Origin: a gamma proteobacterium symbiont of Stewartia floridana
Lineage (GTDB): Bacteria; Pseudomonadota; Gammaproteobacteria; Chromatiales; Chromatiaceae
Length of the DNA stretch: 64,000 nucleotides
Direction: 5' to 3'
NCBI GenBank assembly: GCA_003676145.1
Contig: NAUB01000033.1
Coordinates: 31,146-95,145, forward strand
In this document: positions 18,135 to 26,165 of the stretch, in pieces
Position numbering within the stretch: the stretch's first letter is position 1
How the letters are laid out: every line of letters starts with the position of its first letter
Translations under genes and position numbers: made by a program
The notes under the pieces: model-generated
Seen by the model: the letters and a program-made list of their open reading frames with translations, nothing else
What the model was told of the DNA's origin: nothing
The model's database searches: none

Positions 18135-19157
18135 ATGTTAACCCAATACGACCATATTCCTGACGGGCTGCTCACGCTGGAAGCCGATCAGCTGATCGGT
18201 CAGTTGCCAGGACCCAGCTTGATACACCTTCCCGGTCGCAAACCGCAGCCACTGTTCGTTTCTGTCTTGATGCATGGTAACGAGCAGGTCGGGTGGGAGG
18301 CGATTCGCCAGCTGCTGCAGCGCTATCAGGGCGGCAAGGAGCTGCCCCGTTCATTGAGTCTGTTTATCGGCAATGTCGCCGCAGCGGCAGAACATAAACG
18401 GCTGTTGCCCGGACAGCCGGACTACAATCGGGTCTGGCCAGGTTGCCAGGCCGCGGAAACCGCCGAGCGGCGGATGATGGCCCAGGTGGTCGACTTGATG
18501 CGCGAGCGAAAGCCGTTTGCCAGTGTCGATGTGCATAACAATACCGGTCTGAACCCGCACTACGCCTGCGTCAACAAACTGGACAGCGCTTTTCTCCATC
18601 TGGCGCTGCTGTTCTCCCGTACCGTGGTCTATTTTCTCAGGCCCAAGGGGGTGCAGTCGATGGCGTTCGCGGAGCTCTGCCCGTCGGTGACTCTGGAGTG
18701 CGGTAAGGTGGGCAGCGCCCATGGGGTCGAGCATGCCCTGGAGTATCTCGAGGCCTGCCTGCACCTGGCCGAGCATCCTCAACACCCGGTGGCCCATCAG
18801 GATATCGATCTGTTCCATACTGTGGCGCAGGTCAAGGTGGCCGGGAATACCCGATTCGGATTTGCTCCGGGTGAGAGTGAACTGGTGTTTGATCCCGATC
18901 TGGATCACATGAACTTTCGCGAGTTGCCTGCCGGTACCCTGTTCGGTTGGGTCAATGGTCGGGGTATCGAAGCGCTGGATGTCAGGGATGAGCAGGGTGC
19001 TGAAGTGGCCAGGGACTATTTTCAGATCGAAGATGGCCAGCTCTGTCTGAATCGATCGGTGATGCCTTCGATGCTGACCAAGAATCTGGAGGTGATCCAA
19101 CAGGATTGCCTCTGTTATCTGATGGAGCGCTATACCGCCCACCTGGATGATCAGTGA
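18135..19157 (+). CDS. M14/AstE-AspA-type zinc hydrolase
   Basis: A 340-residue member of the succinylglutamate desuccinylase/aspartoacylase branch of the M14 zinc carboxypeptidases. Zinc ligands are visible in VLMHGNEQVGWE (His and Glu) and SVDVHNNTGLNPHYA (His). A later ECGKVGSAHG is likely the catalytic Glu region. The ATG at 18135 is chosen over an earlier in-frame start at 18099 that overlaps the preceding ligase. Enzymes of this group remove acyl or aminoacyl groups from small molecules. Given the adjacent ligase, it may act on the ligase's product or the same kind of amide bond, which is an inference. The next gene is convergent, 18 bp away. Confidence 0.78.
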   Translation: MLTQYDHIPDGLLTLEADQLIGQLPGPSLIHLPGRKPQPLFVSVLMHGNEQVGWEAIRQLLQRYQGGKELPRSLSLFIGNVAAAAEHKRLLPGQPDYNRVWPGCQAAETAERRMMAQVVDLMRERKPFASVDVHNNTGLNPHYACVNKLDSAFLHLALLFSRTVVYFLRPKGVQSMAFAELCPSVTLECGKVGSAHGVEHALEYLEACLHLAEHPQHPVAHQDIDLFHTVAQVKVAGNTRFGFAPGESELVFDPDLDHMNFRELPAGTLFGWVNGRGIEALDVRDEQGAEVARDYFQIEDGQLCLNRSVMPSMLTKNLEVIQQDCLCYLMERYTAHLDDQ

Positions 19158-19175
19158 GCGCAGAGTTCCCTGGGG

Positions 19176-19931
19176 CTATTTCAGGGAGTACCAAAAACGG
19201 CCAAGCAACTCATGCAGCCCAAAGGAGATATTCATCACCGCGCTGGCGCTGGGGATGAGCCGTTCGTGCAGTGGTCGTGTGGCACTCTGATGGTATTCGA
19301 AATTGGTCGGAGCCGCGATGGCATCGACCCCATGACGCTGCAAGGCATAGAGCGCTCTGGCCATATGGGCCGCATCGGTGACCAGGATCACTCGCTCAAT
19401 CGCCAGACCGTCGAGCAGTCTGGCCACATAGCGGGCATTCTCCCAGGTGTTTTTACTGCGTTTCTCCAGGTGCTGGACAGAGAGGCCAAAATCCTGTTTT
19501 AACACCTGTTCGGCAATCACCGCTTCCGCAACCCCTGTTCCATCCGGTTTGCCGCCGCTGGGAATCACCGGCAGACCGGTTTGGCGTGCGATCCTGGCGG
19601 CATATCTGAGTCGGCTCAGATGGCGCATGCTGGCCGTATCCGAGGCATACTCCGGAGCCTCACGATAGCGTCCGGCTCCGAGAACCACGATCGCCGAAGC
19701 CTGGCTTTCAGAGAGTTGCTGCCTGCTCAGGGGAGGGTATTTTTGCAGATGGCTGAACAACAGCTCAGCGGTAACCGGCAGACTCAACAACAGTTGCAGC
19801 AGTAGGGCGAAAACAACCAGTTTCCTGCCAAAGGCCGACCACCACAGGAGCAGCCCGATCAGTGCCAGCAGCAGAGTGCCGGAAGGGGGGAGAATCAGAC
19901 TTCCGATCAGTTGTGTATCGATGCCGTCCAT
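19176..19931 (-). CDS. YdcF/ElyC-type DUF218 membrane protein
   Basis: A 251-residue protein with two N-terminal membrane helices (about residues 10-55) and a periplasmic DUF218 domain. The domain shows ASAIVVLGAGRYR, RLRYAARIARQTGLPVIPSGG, EKRSKNTWENARYVARL and VILVTDAAHMARALYALQRHG, the conserved DUF218 blocks. The two-helix form with this domain resembles ElyC (YcbC), implicated in envelope and peptidoglycan integrity in E. coli. The biochemical activity is unknown. It sits downstream of lipA by 15 bp on the same strand, at the tail of the long mre-lip block. Confidence 0.85.
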   Translation of the reverse strand: MDGIDTQLIGSLILPPSGTLLLALIGLLLWWSAFGRKLVVFALLLQLLLSLPVTAELLFSHLQKYPPLSRQQLSESQASAIVVLGAGRYREAPEYASDTASMRHLSRLRYAARIARQTGLPVIPSGGKPDGTGVAEAVIAEQVLKQDFGLSVQHLEKRSKNTWENARYVARLLDGLAIERVILVTDAAHMARALYALQRHGVDAIAAPTNFEYHQSATRPLHERLIPSASAVMNISFGLHELLGRFWYSLK

Positions 19932-19946
19932 CTGCGATCCACCCGG

Positions 19947-20933
19947 TCAGTTGCTGAGTTCGGATTCCAGTAACGGATTGGCCTGCAGGTCGGCATGGTA
20001 AGATGATCTTACCATCGGCCCGCTGGCAACACTGGTAAATCCCATTGCTTCAGCCTGCTTGGCCAGATCGTCGAACTCTTCAGGGGTGACGAATCGATCC
20101 ACCGGCAGATGGTCATGGCTGGGCTGCAGGTACTGACCAAGGGTCAGCATTTCGCAGTCGTGATCACGCAGGTCCTGCATGACGGCGAGAATTTCCTCCT
20201 TGCGTTCACCCAGTCCCAGCATCAGGCCCGATTTGGTGGGCACCCCAGTTTGCTGCTGTTTGAACCTTTTCAGCAGTTCCAGTGAGCCCTGATAGTCGGC
20301 ACCTGGACGAGCCTGGCGATAGAGTCTTGGAACGGTTTCAAGATTGTGGTTGAAGACATCCGGTGGGAACTCCATGAGCGGTGTCAGCGCCTGCTCAACC
20401 CGACCACGGAAATCGGGCACCAGCAGCTCGACGCTGGTTTTCGGCATCTTCTGCCGGATCGCTGCGACGCATTGGGCAAAGTGGTTACCGCCACCATCCC
20501 GCAGGTCGTCACGATCCACTGAGGTGATCACTACATATTTCAGCGCCATCGAGGCGATGGCATCGGCCAGATGTTCCGGTTCCCGGGGGTCCAGCGGCTG
20601 AGGTTTGCCGTGGGCAACATCGCAGAAGGGGCAGCGCCGGGTGCAGATATCTCCCATGATCATGAAAGTGGCCGTGCCGTGTTGAAAACACTCGCCAAGA
20701 TTCGGGCAGGCGGCCTCCTCGCAGACCGAGCTCAACCCCTTGTCGCGCAGGATCCGGCGGATACGACTGACCTCTTTGCCCAAAGGGGCCTTGGCGCGAA
20801 TCCATTTGGGCTTTCTCAGGGGGGCCTGGTCCGATTCCACCTTCACCGGGATGCGGGAAAGTTTCGACTTGCCCCGCTGATGGCTCTCAGGTTTGGTTCG
20901 CGAAGGTGGCAGGAGGTCTTTATTGCTACTCAT
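19947..20933 (-). CDS. lipA: Lipoyl synthase
   Basis: LipA is a radical-SAM enzyme that inserts two sulfur atoms into the octanoyl group carried by lipoyl domains. The 328-residue product has the auxiliary-cluster motif [12 protein letters not shown], the radical-SAM motif [13 protein letters not shown], and the C-terminal RSSYHA serine that ligates the auxiliary cluster. It follows lipB by 4 bp. The pair works in sequence: LipB transfers octanoate, LipA converts it. The gene is the second-to-last of the minus-strand block. Confidence 0.98.
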   Translation of the reverse strand: MSSNKDLLPPSRTKPESHQRGKSKLSRIPVKVESDQAPLRKPKWIRAKAPLGKEVSRIRRILRDKGLSSVCEEAACPNLGECFQHGTATFMIMGDICTRRCPFCDVAHGKPQPLDPREPEHLADAIASMALKYVVITSVDRDDLRDGGGNHFAQCVAAIRQKMPKTSVELLVPDFRGRVEQALTPLMEFPPDVFNHNLETVPRLYRQARPGADYQGSLELLKRFKQQQTGVPTKSGLMLGLGERKEEILAVMQDLRDHDCEMLTLGQYLQPSHDHLPVDRFVTPEEFDDLAKQAEAMGFTSVASGPMVRSSYHADLQANPLLESELSN

Positions 20934-20937
20934 CTGG

Positions 20938-21579
20938 TTAATCTGCGTCCGGATTTGTGAAGCTGAGAGTGTAGCCTAAACCTGCCGCCAATTGTTGCGC
21001 CAATTCCCGGCCCAGACTGGGTAAATCGGAATCTACCCCGTGCTCAGTCAGCTGAGTGACTGCCAATCCGGGATAGCCGCAGGGATTGATTCGGCTGAAT
21101 GGCTCCAGGTCCATGTCGATGTTCAGACTGAGGCCGTGATAGCTGCAGCCTTTGCGCACCCGAAGACCGAGGGAGGCGACCTTGGCGCCATCGATATAGA
21201 CCCCAGGGGCATCCTTGCTGGCGTTGGCCTGGATCGCATATCTCGCCAGCAGTCCGATCACCGCGGACTCCAGTTGGGTTACCAGGCCTCTGACGCCCAG
21301 GCGGGCTCTGCGCAGGTCGATCATTGTGTAGGCGATCAGCTGTCCCGGACCATGGTAGGTGACCTGGCCACCCCGGTCGCTGTTGACGATCGGGATTTCG
21401 CCTGGCTTGAGGATATGTTCCGGCTTACCAGCCTGCCCCAGGGTGAAGACCGCCGGATGCTGCAATAACCAAAGCTGGTCAGGCGTGCTGGGGGTGCGCT
21501 TGTCGGTGAACGCCTGCATCGCACGCCAGCTGTCGCCATAGGGCTGCAGGCCCAGCTCTGTTACTTCCAGTAGGGGCAC
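20938..21579 (-). CDS. lipB: Octanoyl-[ACP]:protein N-octanoyltransferase
   Basis: LipB moves octanoyl groups from acyl carrier protein onto lipoyl domains of 2-oxoacid dehydrogenases and the glycine cleavage system. The 213-residue protein has [16 protein letters not shown] (substrate-binding), [19 protein letters not shown] (catalytic Lys in the family is near the first Lys) and the catalytic cysteine in [11 protein letters not shown]. It lies 3 bp after ybeD and 4 bp before lipA. Confidence 0.97.
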   Translation of the reverse strand: MPLLEVTELGLQPYGDSWRAMQAFTDKRTPSTPDQLWLLQHPAVFTLGQAGKPEHILKPGEIPIVNSDRGGQVTYHGPGQLIAYTMIDLRRARLGVRGLVTQLESAVIGLLARYAIQANASKDAPGVYIDGAKVASLGLRVRKGCSYHGLSLNIDMDLEPFSRINPCGYPGLAVTQLTEHGVDSDLPSLGRELAQQLAAGLGYTLSFTNPDAD

Positions 21580-21582
21580 GGT

Positions 21583-21849
21583 TCAGAGCGCCATGACAAC
21601 TTTTTCATGGGCACTGAGATCGAGGTAGATGGCATCCAGCTGCGCCTTGCTCTCGGCACGCAGGGTCACGGTCACCGAGACCCACTTGCCACCTTTGCTG
21701 CTGCGGCTGTTGACTGCCGTTTCACTGATACCCGGAGCATGACGACTGATCAGTTCAACCACCATCGCCTCGAATCCAGGCTCAGCCTTTCCCATCACCT
21801 TGATTGGGAAGTCACAGGGAAACTTCAGTAGTGTCTCTTCTTCGTCCAC
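21583..21849 (-). CDS. ybeD: YbeD/DUF493 family protein
   Basis: An 88-residue protein of the DUF493 family. The typical segments are LLKFPCDFPIKVMGKAEPGF, SSKGGKWVSVTVTLRAESK and the terminal DAIYLDLSAHEKVVMAL. E. coli YbeD has a ferredoxin-like, ACT-like fold and is encoded between dacA and lipB, exactly as here. No enzymatic function is established. It lies 4 bp after the dacA stop. Confidence 0.95.
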   Translation of the reverse strand: MDEEETLLKFPCDFPIKVMGKAEPGFEAMVVELISRHAPGISETAVNSRSSKGGKWVSVTVTLRAESKAQLDAIYLDLSAHEKVVMAL

Positions 21850-21853
21850 GGTG

Positions 21854-23002
21854 TCACTCCAGCCAGAGCAGGGCGCTGTCCTTGATCTGCTGCCATAGAT
21901 TGCCTTCAGCGATACCCTTCAAAGAGACCAGCGTGGCAGAGCTGACCGGTTCCCCATTCAGCGTCACTGTCACCTTGCCGAGGGGCTGGCCTTCGGCAAC
22001 CGGGGCCATGATTTTTGGGTCGATCTCCAGGCTGGCGTCGAGGTTTTTATATTGATGACGGGGAATGGTTACATTCAGGTCCTGGTTCAGTCCCAGGGGG
22101 AGCTTCTCCCGCTCGCCTTTCCAGATCCTTACCCGATTGAGGGTTTCACCCGCGCTATACAACTGATGGGTTTCAAAAAAACGGAAACCGTAGTTCAGCA
22201 GGCTCTGGCTCGCCTGGGCTCTGGCCTCTTCGCCTTTGGTGCCCATCACCACAGAGACCAGACGCATGTTCTCCTTCAGGGCGGAGGCTACCAGACAGTA
22301 TCCGGCACCTTCGGTGTGCCCGGTTTTCATACCATCCACACTGTTGTCGCGCCATAGCAGCTTGTTTCGATTGTGTTGTTCGATATTGTTAAAAAGAAAG
22401 GATTTCTCTTTGTACCAGGGATAGTATTCCGGAAATTCGCCGATCGTCGCAATCGCCACTTTGGCTATATCCGCCGGGGTCGTGTAGTGGTTTTCGTGGG
22501 GCAGTCCGGTGGAGTTGACGAAATTGGTCATGGTCATGCCGAGACGGGTCGCATGGGTGTTCATCAGCTCGGCGAAAGTCCCTTCACTGCCGGCAATGTG
22601 TTCCGCCAGGGCGACGCAGGCGTCGTTACCCGACTGGATGATCATGCCTTTGATCAGATCAAGCAGTTTGACCTTCTTGCCGACCTCGATAAACATCCGT
22701 GAGCCGGGCGTCCGCCAGGCCTTCTCACTCACCAGGACCTGGTCTTCCAGGGTGATGTTGCCCTGCTGCAACTCACGAAACACCGTGTAGGCGGTCATGA
22801 TCTTCGTCAGACTGGCAGGTTCCAGGCGTTTGTCCGCATCCCGTTCAGCGAGTATCTTGCCGCTGTGGAAATCGACCAGCAGATAACCGGTGGCTGAGAC
22901 CTCCGGAGGTGCCGGCAGGGGTACAGCGGCATTGGCGGAGAGGGTGAAGAGCGCCAACAGGCAGCTTGCGATGAGAGTGTAGATTCGTTTGGGTTGATGC
23001 AT
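21854..23002 (-). CDS. dacA: D-alanyl-D-alanine carboxypeptidase (PBP5/6 type)
   Basis: This enzyme trims the terminal D-Ala from peptidoglycan pentapeptides. The 382-residue product has a cleavable signal (to about Ala26 in LSANA), the catalytic SLTK (Ser64, Lys67), the SGN motif in IIQSGNDACVAL, and KTGHTEGAGYCLV. A PBP5-type beta-rich C-terminal domain and an amphipathic C-terminal helix (NLWQQIKDSALLWLE) peripherally anchor it to the inner membrane. It sits between rlpA (156 bp upstream) and ybeD. Confidence 0.97.
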   Translation of the reverse strand: MHQPKRIYTLIASCLLALFTLSANAAVPLPAPPEVSATGYLLVDFHSGKILAERDADKRLEPASLTKIMTAYTVFRELQQGNITLEDQVLVSEKAWRTPGSRMFIEVGKKVKLLDLIKGMIIQSGNDACVALAEHIAGSEGTFAELMNTHATRLGMTMTNFVNSTGLPHENHYTTPADIAKVAIATIGEFPEYYPWYKEKSFLFNNIEQHNRNKLLWRDNSVDGMKTGHTEGAGYCLVASALKENMRLVSVVMGTKGEEARAQASQSLLNYGFRFFETHQLYSAGETLNRVRIWKGEREKLPLGLNQDLNVTIPRHQYKNLDASLEIDPKIMAPVAEGQPLGKVTVTLNGEPVSSATLVSLKGIAEGNLWQQIKDSALLWLE

Positions 23003-23158
23003 GGGTATGGATAATTCTGTCGATGATTACGGTCTATTGTATTGAACTTGGATTGAGTTGCCTATTGCCGGATCTGTTCAGAGTTCAGTGGAGATCAGAC
23101 CTTGGCAGCTGCCACACAGGAGAATTTACCGGCTGATCGGTGGGGTTGGAGCCAGCGC

Positions 23159-24010
23159 TTAACGAATCACCACATGGGGGTTTTCGATGCCCAGCTGACT
23201 GAGTCTTTGGCTGAGGTGATCCGCCAGCTCGACACTGGCGATCGGCCCGACCTGGACCCGGTAGACCTGGTTCGCAACGGCGCTGTCTCCCTGTATGAGT
23301 ACACTGGTTTTCAATTGTTCCTCCAGCCGCTGTTTCAATCGTTGCGCGTTTTGCGAATCGCCGAAGGCACCGACCTGCAGGAAAAGCTCGGGCAATCTCT
23401 GTCTCTTTTGACGCGCTGGTGTGGTCACGACAGGGGTTGGCGTCACTTCGCTGGCACCCGCCTGCAATGCGGTGACCTCCACCAGTCCGGTCCCTTCCCC
23501 AATGATGCCCAGTTTCCAGGCAGCAGTGTAGGAGAGGTCGATCAGCCGATTGTCATGGAACGGACCCCGATCGTTGACCTTGACCACCACACTGCGGTTG
23601 TTTCTCAGGTTGGTGACCCGCACATAGCTAGGTAGAGGCAGACTCTTGTGGGCGGCCGTCATGGCGTACATATCGTAGGCTTCGCCACTGCTGGTTCGCT
23701 GGCCGTGAAACTTGCTGCCATACCAGGAGGCTATGCCACGGGCGTTGTAGCCATGGCTCTCCGATAGGGTGTAGTAGCGTTTACCGAATACCACATAGCT
23801 GCTTGGATTGCCGTACTTGCTTTTCGGCTCGTCCCTGGGGGTGGCGTCGGGAATCGTCGCCATGTCGGCTGGTGGCGGATGATAAGGGCTGACCCCGTCG
23901 GACTGGCTGGTGCGGCTGCCGGGTGAGCTGCTGCATCCAGCCAGGATCGCCAGGCCGAGACAAAGCAAGGCACGGTAGAGCGTGAGAACCGGCTGACTCT
24001 GGCTGATCAT
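23159..24010 (-). CDS. rlpA: Septal ring lytic transglycosylase RlpA
   Basis: RlpA is an outer-membrane lipoprotein that cleaves peptidoglycan lacking stem peptides at the septum. The 283-residue product has a lipobox (LAILAGC), a Pro/Asp-rich linker, a double-psi barrel (GIASWYGSKFHGQRTSSGEA, VRVTNLRNNRSVVVKVNDRG with the catalytic-region Asp, and RLIDLSYTAAWKLGI), and a C-terminal SPOR domain (LFLQVGAFGDSQNAQRLKQR to the end) for denuded-glycan binding. It lies 6 bp downstream of mltB. Confidence 0.97.
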   Translation of the reverse strand: MISQSQPVLTLYRALLCLGLAILAGCSSSPGSRTSQSDGVSPYHPPPADMATIPDATPRDEPKSKYGNPSSYVVFGKRYYTLSESHGYNARGIASWYGSKFHGQRTSSGEAYDMYAMTAAHKSLPLPSYVRVTNLRNNRSVVVKVNDRGPFHDNRLIDLSYTAAWKLGIIGEGTGLVEVTALQAGASEVTPTPVVTTPARQKRQRLPELFLQVGAFGDSQNAQRLKQRLEEQLKTSVLIQGDSAVANQVYRVQVGPIASVELADHLSQRLSQLGIENPHVVIR

Positions 24011-24016
24011 CGTCGA

Positions 24017-25012
24017 CTACCGGCGGCTGGCCTGTTTTGCCGCGAGAATCTCCTGACTCAACTGATAGACGGCCATGGCGTAGAGATTGCTGTGGTTGTA
24101 GCGGGTAATGACATAGAAGTTATGCAGACCCAGCCAATACTGCTGATGGTTGCCTGCATCCAGCTTGATCAGGCTGGTCTGAGCCTCAGCATCGAGTGGC
24201 ATCTGATCCAGTGGCTTGACCCCTGCCTCAATCAGCTCCGATACCTTGATGCTCGGTTTCATGCCGGCCTCCACAAACTTCTGCAGATCTCCGCTGCCCT
24301 TCACCTGTCTGGTGATCGGCTGATCCTTCTGCCAGCCGTGAACCTTGAAGTAGTTGGCAACACTGGCAATGATGTCGGCATTACTGTTCCACAGGTCCCT
24401 TTTGTTGTCCCCATTGCCATCGACAGCGTAGGCACGGTAGCTGCTGGAGATGAATTGGGGTTTGCCCATGGCGCCGGCGTAGGAGCCCAGGGCGCTGTAG
24501 GGGTCGACACGCTCCTCCCGGCTCAACAGTAAGAACTGTTCCAGCTCCTTACGGAAGAACTTGGCCCGTTTTGGGTAGCCGAACGCCAGCGTGGTGAGTG
24601 AGTCGATCACCTTGTATTTACCGGTATGCCGGCCATAGCGGGTCTCCACCCCGATGATCGCGACAATGATCTCTGGGGGGACGCCATAGTCCTGATAGGC
24701 CTGCTCCAGCAGAGCGGCGTTTTCATGCCAGAAGTCGATGCCGCCGGCGACCCGGTCCGGCTTGAGAAAGATCGGGCGGTACTGGTACCAGGCTTTTGAC
24801 TCTGCGGGACGCGTGATGGCCGCAATGATGTCGTCCCTGAATCGGGTCTTCAGCAACAGTTGGTCAACCTCGGCTGACTGGAAGCCGTGCTTGTTTGCCA
24901 TCTCATCGGCAAATGCTCTGAACTCCGCCTTCATCTGAGGTGTGTGGGCGCAGGCCAGATTGGAGAGGCTGATGAGGAGAAAGAGCGTGATTTGTGTCGT
25001 TATTCGCTTCAT
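24017..25012 (-). CDS. mltB: Lytic murein transglycosylase B
   Basis: MltB cleaves the MurNAc-GlcNAc bond in peptidoglycan to form 1,6-anhydro ends. The 331-residue product has a signal sequence, then the SLT-2 family core: VAIIGVETRYGRHTGKYKVI with the catalytic Glu, followed by ALGSYAGAMGKPQFISSSYR and DGNGDNKRDLWNSNADIIAS. The end of the signal (SNLACAHT) does not make a good lipobox, so it may be a soluble periplasmic form instead of the lipoprotein of E. coli. It follows rodA by 5 bp. Confidence 0.95.
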   Translation of the reverse strand: MKRITTQITLFLLISLSNLACAHTPQMKAEFRAFADEMANKHGFQSAEVDQLLLKTRFRDDIIAAITRPAESKAWYQYRPIFLKPDRVAGGIDFWHENAALLEQAYQDYGVPPEIIVAIIGVETRYGRHTGKYKVIDSLTTLAFGYPKRAKFFRKELEQFLLLSREERVDPYSALGSYAGAMGKPQFISSSYRAYAVDGNGDNKRDLWNSNADIIASVANYFKVHGWQKDQPITRQVKGSGDLQKFVEAGMKPSIKVSELIEAGVKPLDQMPLDAEAQTSLIKLDAGNHQQYWLGLHNFYVITRYNHSNLYAMAVYQLSQEILAAKQASRR

Positions 25013-25017
25013 ATTCT

Positions 25018-26148
25018 TTAAGTGGGTAGCAGTTTTTTATGGGTCTGTATGGACATCAGGATACCGAAGCTTGCCAGAATGGTCACCAGGGAAGTTCCGC
25101 CGTAGCTGATCAAGGGTAAGGGTACACCGACAACGGGCAGTAAACCGGTAACCATGCCCGCATTCACAAAAAGGTAGACGAAAAAAATCAGAGAAAGTGC
25201 ACCGGCCAGGATGCGGCCAAAGGTATCCTGGGCCTGGGATGCGATATAGAGACCGCGCAGAATGATGAACAGATAGAGCATCAACAGGGCGACCACGCCC
25301 ACCAGACCGAACTCTTCCGAGATCACGGCGAAGATGAAATCGGTGTGTCGCTCCGGTAGAAATTCGAGGTGCGACTGGGTGCCGTTGAGCCAGCCTTTGC
25401 CGCTGATGCCGCCGGAACCGATGGCGATTTTCGACTGAATGATATGGTAGCCGGTGCCTAATGGATCACTCTCGGGATTGAGAAAGGTGAGTACCCGCTG
25501 GCGTTGGTAGTCGTGCATCAGATACCAGGCCAGCGGCCCCATGGCCGCCATCAGGACCCCGCCGACGGCAATCAAACGCCAGCTTATGCCAGCAAGAAAG
25601 AGGGCGAAAGCGCCGCCTGAACCGACCAGCAGCGCGGTGCCCAGGTCAGGTTGCTTGGCAATCAATACCACCGGCAGCACGGTGAACAGGGCGGCGGCAA
25701 TCAACCTTGAGGGGGAGGGGGGAAGTCGCTGTTCCGCCAGATACCAGGCGATCAGCATCGGCAGGGTCAACTTGAACATCTCAGATGGCTGGAAGCGAAC
25801 GAATCCCAGGTCGAGCCAGCGCTGTGCCCCTTTGCCCAGTTCACCGAACAGAATCACCGACACCAGAAAGAGGATGCCCAGACCATACAGCCAGGGAGAC
25901 CAGCGGCGGAAATTGTCCGGGTGGATCTGCGCCAGTACCACCATCACCGCAAAACCGAAACCGAGTCGGATCAGCTGTTTCTGCAGCAGCACCATCTCCT
26001 TGTCACCGGCACTGAAAAGAATCGCCAGACCGATACCGACCAGCAACAGCAGGGCGATCATCAACGGAAGGTCGATATGCAGCCAGGCCAGCAGGCCCTG
26101 GGCCTTGGCCGGTTGTGACTCGTGAAAAGTGATATGGGGTTTTGCCAT
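25018..26148 (-). CDS. rodA: Rod-shape SEDS glycosyltransferase RodA
   Basis: RodA polymerises lipid II glycan strands during side-wall growth, with PBP2 as its transpeptidase partner. The 376-residue product has about ten membrane segments and SEDS signatures: GLGILFLVSVILFGELGKGAQRW early on, PSEMFKLTLPMLIAW, KQPDLGTALLVGSGG (catalytic-loop Asp), and near the end PLPLISYGGTSLVTIL. The gene for PBP2 (mrdA) lies 17 bp upstream. Confidence 0.97.
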   Translation of the reverse strand: MAKPHITFHESQPAKAQGLLAWLHIDLPLMIALLLLVGIGLAILFSAGDKEMVLLQKQLIRLGFGFAVMVVLAQIHPDNFRRWSPWLYGLGILFLVSVILFGELGKGAQRWLDLGFVRFQPSEMFKLTLPMLIAWYLAEQRLPPSPSRLIAAALFTVLPVVLIAKQPDLGTALLVGSGGAFALFLAGISWRLIAVGGVLMAAMGPLAWYLMHDYQRQRVLTFLNPESDPLGTGYHIIQSKIAIGSGGISGKGWLNGTQSHLEFLPERHTDFIFAVISEEFGLVGVVALLMLYLFIILRGLYIASQAQDTFGRILAGALSLIFFVYLFVNAGMVTGLLPVVGVPLPLISYGGTSLVTILASFGILMSIQTHKKLLPT

Positions 26149-26165
26149 TTGTATAGGACACTACA

